Shown: positions 61,781 through 64,000 of the stretch, piece by piece
Layout: every line of letters begins with the position of its first letter
How positions within the stretch are numbered: the stretch's first letter is position 1
Assembly (NCBI GenBank): GCA_965112735.1
Contig: OZ218959.1
Coordinates: 2,046,001-2,110,000, forward strand
DNA: 64,000 bases
Origin: Phaeosaccion multiseriatum
Lineage: Eukaryota; Ochrophyta, other classes
Direction: 5' to 3'
Program-made: the position numbers and the translations under genes
The notes under the pieces: generated by a model
The model's database searches: none
What the model was told of the DNA's origin: nothing
The model's input: only the letters and a program-made list of their open reading frames with translations

Positions 61781-64000
61781 ATGAAGAGGCCCCTTCCTGA
61801 AGGGAGGATGCCAGGCAGTGGCAGCGCCTGCTGCTGCTGTTGTGGGTGCAGTGGTCCTCATGATGGTGGCAGCAGCGGCAGCAGCAATAGCAGCAGTGGC
61901 AGCAGTAGCAGTGGCAGAAGCAGCAGGAGGAGGAGCAATTGGAGCTCTATGGGGACAACGAGGCTCTTTTCGCGGCGAAGTAGGCAATGGCTATCGATAC
62001 TGCTGACCGTTATGCTCCTAGCCTGGTTGCAGCGGCCATGTAGCAGTACGAGCACAAATACAACGACGAACAACGGCACCACCTCCTCTAGCACCAGCAG
62101 CGAGCCGTACAGCTGGCAGGCGCGGGAGATTGAAAACCCCGATTGCTCGGGAAGAGAGCAATATGCACCCCTGCCTAGTATGGTGGAGGCAGTAGGCCAC
62201 GTCAATTACGGAATGGAAGTGAACCTGCAGGCAGACATTAGCATAGGAGGGGCTTGCGAGGTCAACCTGCCCATCGAAGTCCCGCCTCAGCTGCTGCAGC
62301 TCAATGCGAGCGTGCCGGTGCCCATAGTGGCAGTCGACTCGCTCAATGATGATGGAGTGTATGGGGTGGGGGACAATATATTCGTGACAGTGACTTGGAG
62401 CAGCGAGGTGTCTGTGTACGGGTCGCCGAGCCTGATGCTGCAGACGGGGTGCACCACCGACGCGTGCAAAGTGAGCGAAATACAGGTGAGGCCATCCTTG
62501 AGCAGGGAGGCAGACAGACAGGCTAACACGTGCATTCGCTGTCTTTCAGTGTGTTTTCTTTAGTCTCCTCCATCACGCATTCGCTGTCTGTCTGCCCCTC
62601 TCCCTTTCCCTCGCTCCTTTGTCGCCCTCTCCCTCTGTCTCCCCTCCTCCCGCTTGCTCGACCTGTCTTTCTCTCATCACCGCTATCCCTGCTAATGCAC
62701 GCAGAGCTTCATCTGCCTGGCCACCCGGGGAGACTTTGCGGTAGGATTTAATGGCGAGTGGATGCCCAATGTGGCTGCGGGCACGTCTGAGCGAGAGTTC
62801 AAGCGCGTGTTAGAAGACTTCAATGGCATTGAGCAGGTCAACGTTGTTTTCGACCCGCCCGGGCGGGTGTGTTCTGACAAGGGCACAGGAACTACAGTGC
62901 AGGTGAGGGAGGGGAGGGAGGGAGGAAGGGGGGGAGGGAGGGAGGGAGGGAGGAAACTAAGCCCAAGCGAAACAAATGCTACTGACTGAAATACAACACC
63001 ATAATACGACTGGGACAACCACGCATACAGGTCATCTTTGAAGGGTACAGCTCCGCCCTCGCCTCTCTAGCGGACGGAGACCTTCCCCCTCTCCAACTGG
63101 ACTACTTGAACGCCCCGGTGGACACTCGAACGGGCCGGACATGGGGTAGGGACACCCGGCTCTGGAAAGGGTGGACAGCGGGTCAAGACTCCGAGCCCCT
63201 GCACGCAGAGAAGGAGTTGACGGCGGCGGGCTATCGGATGGACGAGGAGGGGAAGGAGATGATTGAAGAAACGGCACTGAATGGTGAGCTGAGGGGAGGG
63301 AGGAGGGAGTGGAGGGTGTGGCGGGGGCGGGGTGGGGGGTGGGGGAGTGGGTGGGGGGGAGGGAGGGTTAGGTAAGTGTGTGGGTGGGTTGCGTAGGTAT
63401 GTGTGGATGTGTTGGGTAGATGGGGTTGGTGGGTGGGTGGGTGGGTGGGTGAGTTAGTGGTTTGTTTGTTTCTCCCCCCCCCCTAACCTAACTGCGGTCA
63501 TCCATGTGCTGCCTGTTCTGCTCTGCCTTCACCCATGCTCTCTCCCTGTTCCCTCCCTCCCTCCCTCCCTCCCTCCCTCCCTCCTCCCCTCCGGTGTGTC
63601 ATACCTCAGGCGTGGTGCTGGATGCCGAGGCGTGGGAGGTGCAGGCGGGGTCGTGGGTTCAGAACCGAGAGGCCGCATTTTACAACCAAAGCAGCAACAG
63701 TACGCTCGTGTTTGCCTACACCGTGCAGGAGCTGGACGCCTCTCCTGACCTTGCGTATGTCAGCGCCTTTGCCCTCCTGGCCAACGACTGCCAAGGGTTG
63801 GAACGGGAGTGCAGCAGTAGCAGCAGTAGTAGTAGTAACAGCCCTAGCAGCAGCAGCTTCAGCAGTAGCAGTGGGTGTGTGAGCAAAACCCTCGTCGACG
63901 GCAGCACCAGGGAGAGCTGCGACGCCGCCATTTGGGGAGTCCTGAACGGAGAACTTGCCAACATCACTCTGCCCTTACCCGGGACGGGGGCGGACTACCG
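61781..64000 (+). CDS. Secreted or surface protein with a beta-sandwich-like N-terminal domain (3' part outside window)
   Basis: Exons 61781-62485, 62705-62902, 63031-63283 and 63610-64000 join in phase and stay open to the window end, about 515 residues so far. After a Ser/Gly/Cys-rich start comes one hydrophobic helix (WLSILLTVMLLAWL), which I read as a signal anchor or signal peptide, then a Ser/Thr-rich stalk. The next region, AVDSLNDDGVYGVGDNIFVT with VTWSSEVSVYGSPSLMLQTG, has the rhythm of an Ig-like or SwmB-type beta-sandwich repeat found in large extracellular proteins. Later exons carry paired Cys residues and Asn-x-Ser/Thr sites, consistent with an exposed glycoprotein. No enzyme motif is seen. 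The start could be 61547, 61781 or a later ATG just before the hydrophobic helix; 61781 is a compromise. Confidence 0.7.

Overview
This is nuclear DNA from a eukaryote with secondary plastids, most likely a photosynthetic stramenopile (a eustigmatophyte-like alga would fit, but the species cannot be fixed from the sequence). The reasons are: nearly every gene is split by GT-AG introns with GTGAGT-type donors; the proteins carry long Gly, Ser, Gln, Glu and His runs; and one enzyme, isopentenyl-diphosphate isomerase, starts with a signal-peptide-like stretch followed by a Phe-led transit region, as expected for a red-derived complex plastid. I saw no operons, tRNA or rRNA genes, transposase or reverse-transcriptase genes, or CRISPR. 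I joined exons by hand so that reading phase holds across every junction; those joins are the basis of the CDS spans. Exon coordinates are in each entry.

Layout. 218-1083 (+): tail of a low-complexity protein. 1512-11786 (-): ECM29, the HEAT-repeat proteasome adaptor. 13300-16068 (+): UDP-glucose 4-epimerase. 17026-22087 (+): BAR-PH membrane-shaping protein. 22544-34515 (+): a 20-exon PHD-ankyrin-HECT ubiquitin ligase, the most striking gene. 34717-37722 (+): major facilitator transporter, overlapping tail-to-tail with 37642-38538 (-), a small ankyrin protein. 39057-45281 (-): large surface protein with polymorphic-outer-membrane-protein-like repeats and about eight membrane spans. 46186-47039 and 49616-50522 (+): two small heat-shock proteins made by duplication, with an uncertain minus-strand gene (47693-48850) between them. 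51299-52928 (-): isopentenyl-diphosphate isomerase. 53249-56766 (+): TMEM115-like Golgi rhomboid-fold protein. 57555-61368 (-): CorA/MRS2-type magnesium channel. 61781-64000 (+): N-terminal part of a secreted or surface protein that runs off the window.

The genes do not form a single pathway. Two (ECM29 and the HECT ligase) belong to the ubiquitin-proteasome system, several act at membranes (BAR-PH, the transporter, TMEM115-like, MRS2-like, the surface proteins), and the epimerase and isomerase serve sugar-nucleotide and isoprenoid metabolism. Four gene pairs are divergent and may share promoters (ECM29/GALE, surface protein/sHSP1, IDI/TMEM115-like, MRS2-like/last gene).

The non-coding DNA is dominated by microsatellites. 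Many start exactly at a 5' splice site or form the pyrimidine tract before a 3' splice site. A separate signal is a 15-base word, TATCACCAACTGCTG, found five times exactly and at least four times with small changes, on both strands, in exons (in different reading frames), introns and spacers.
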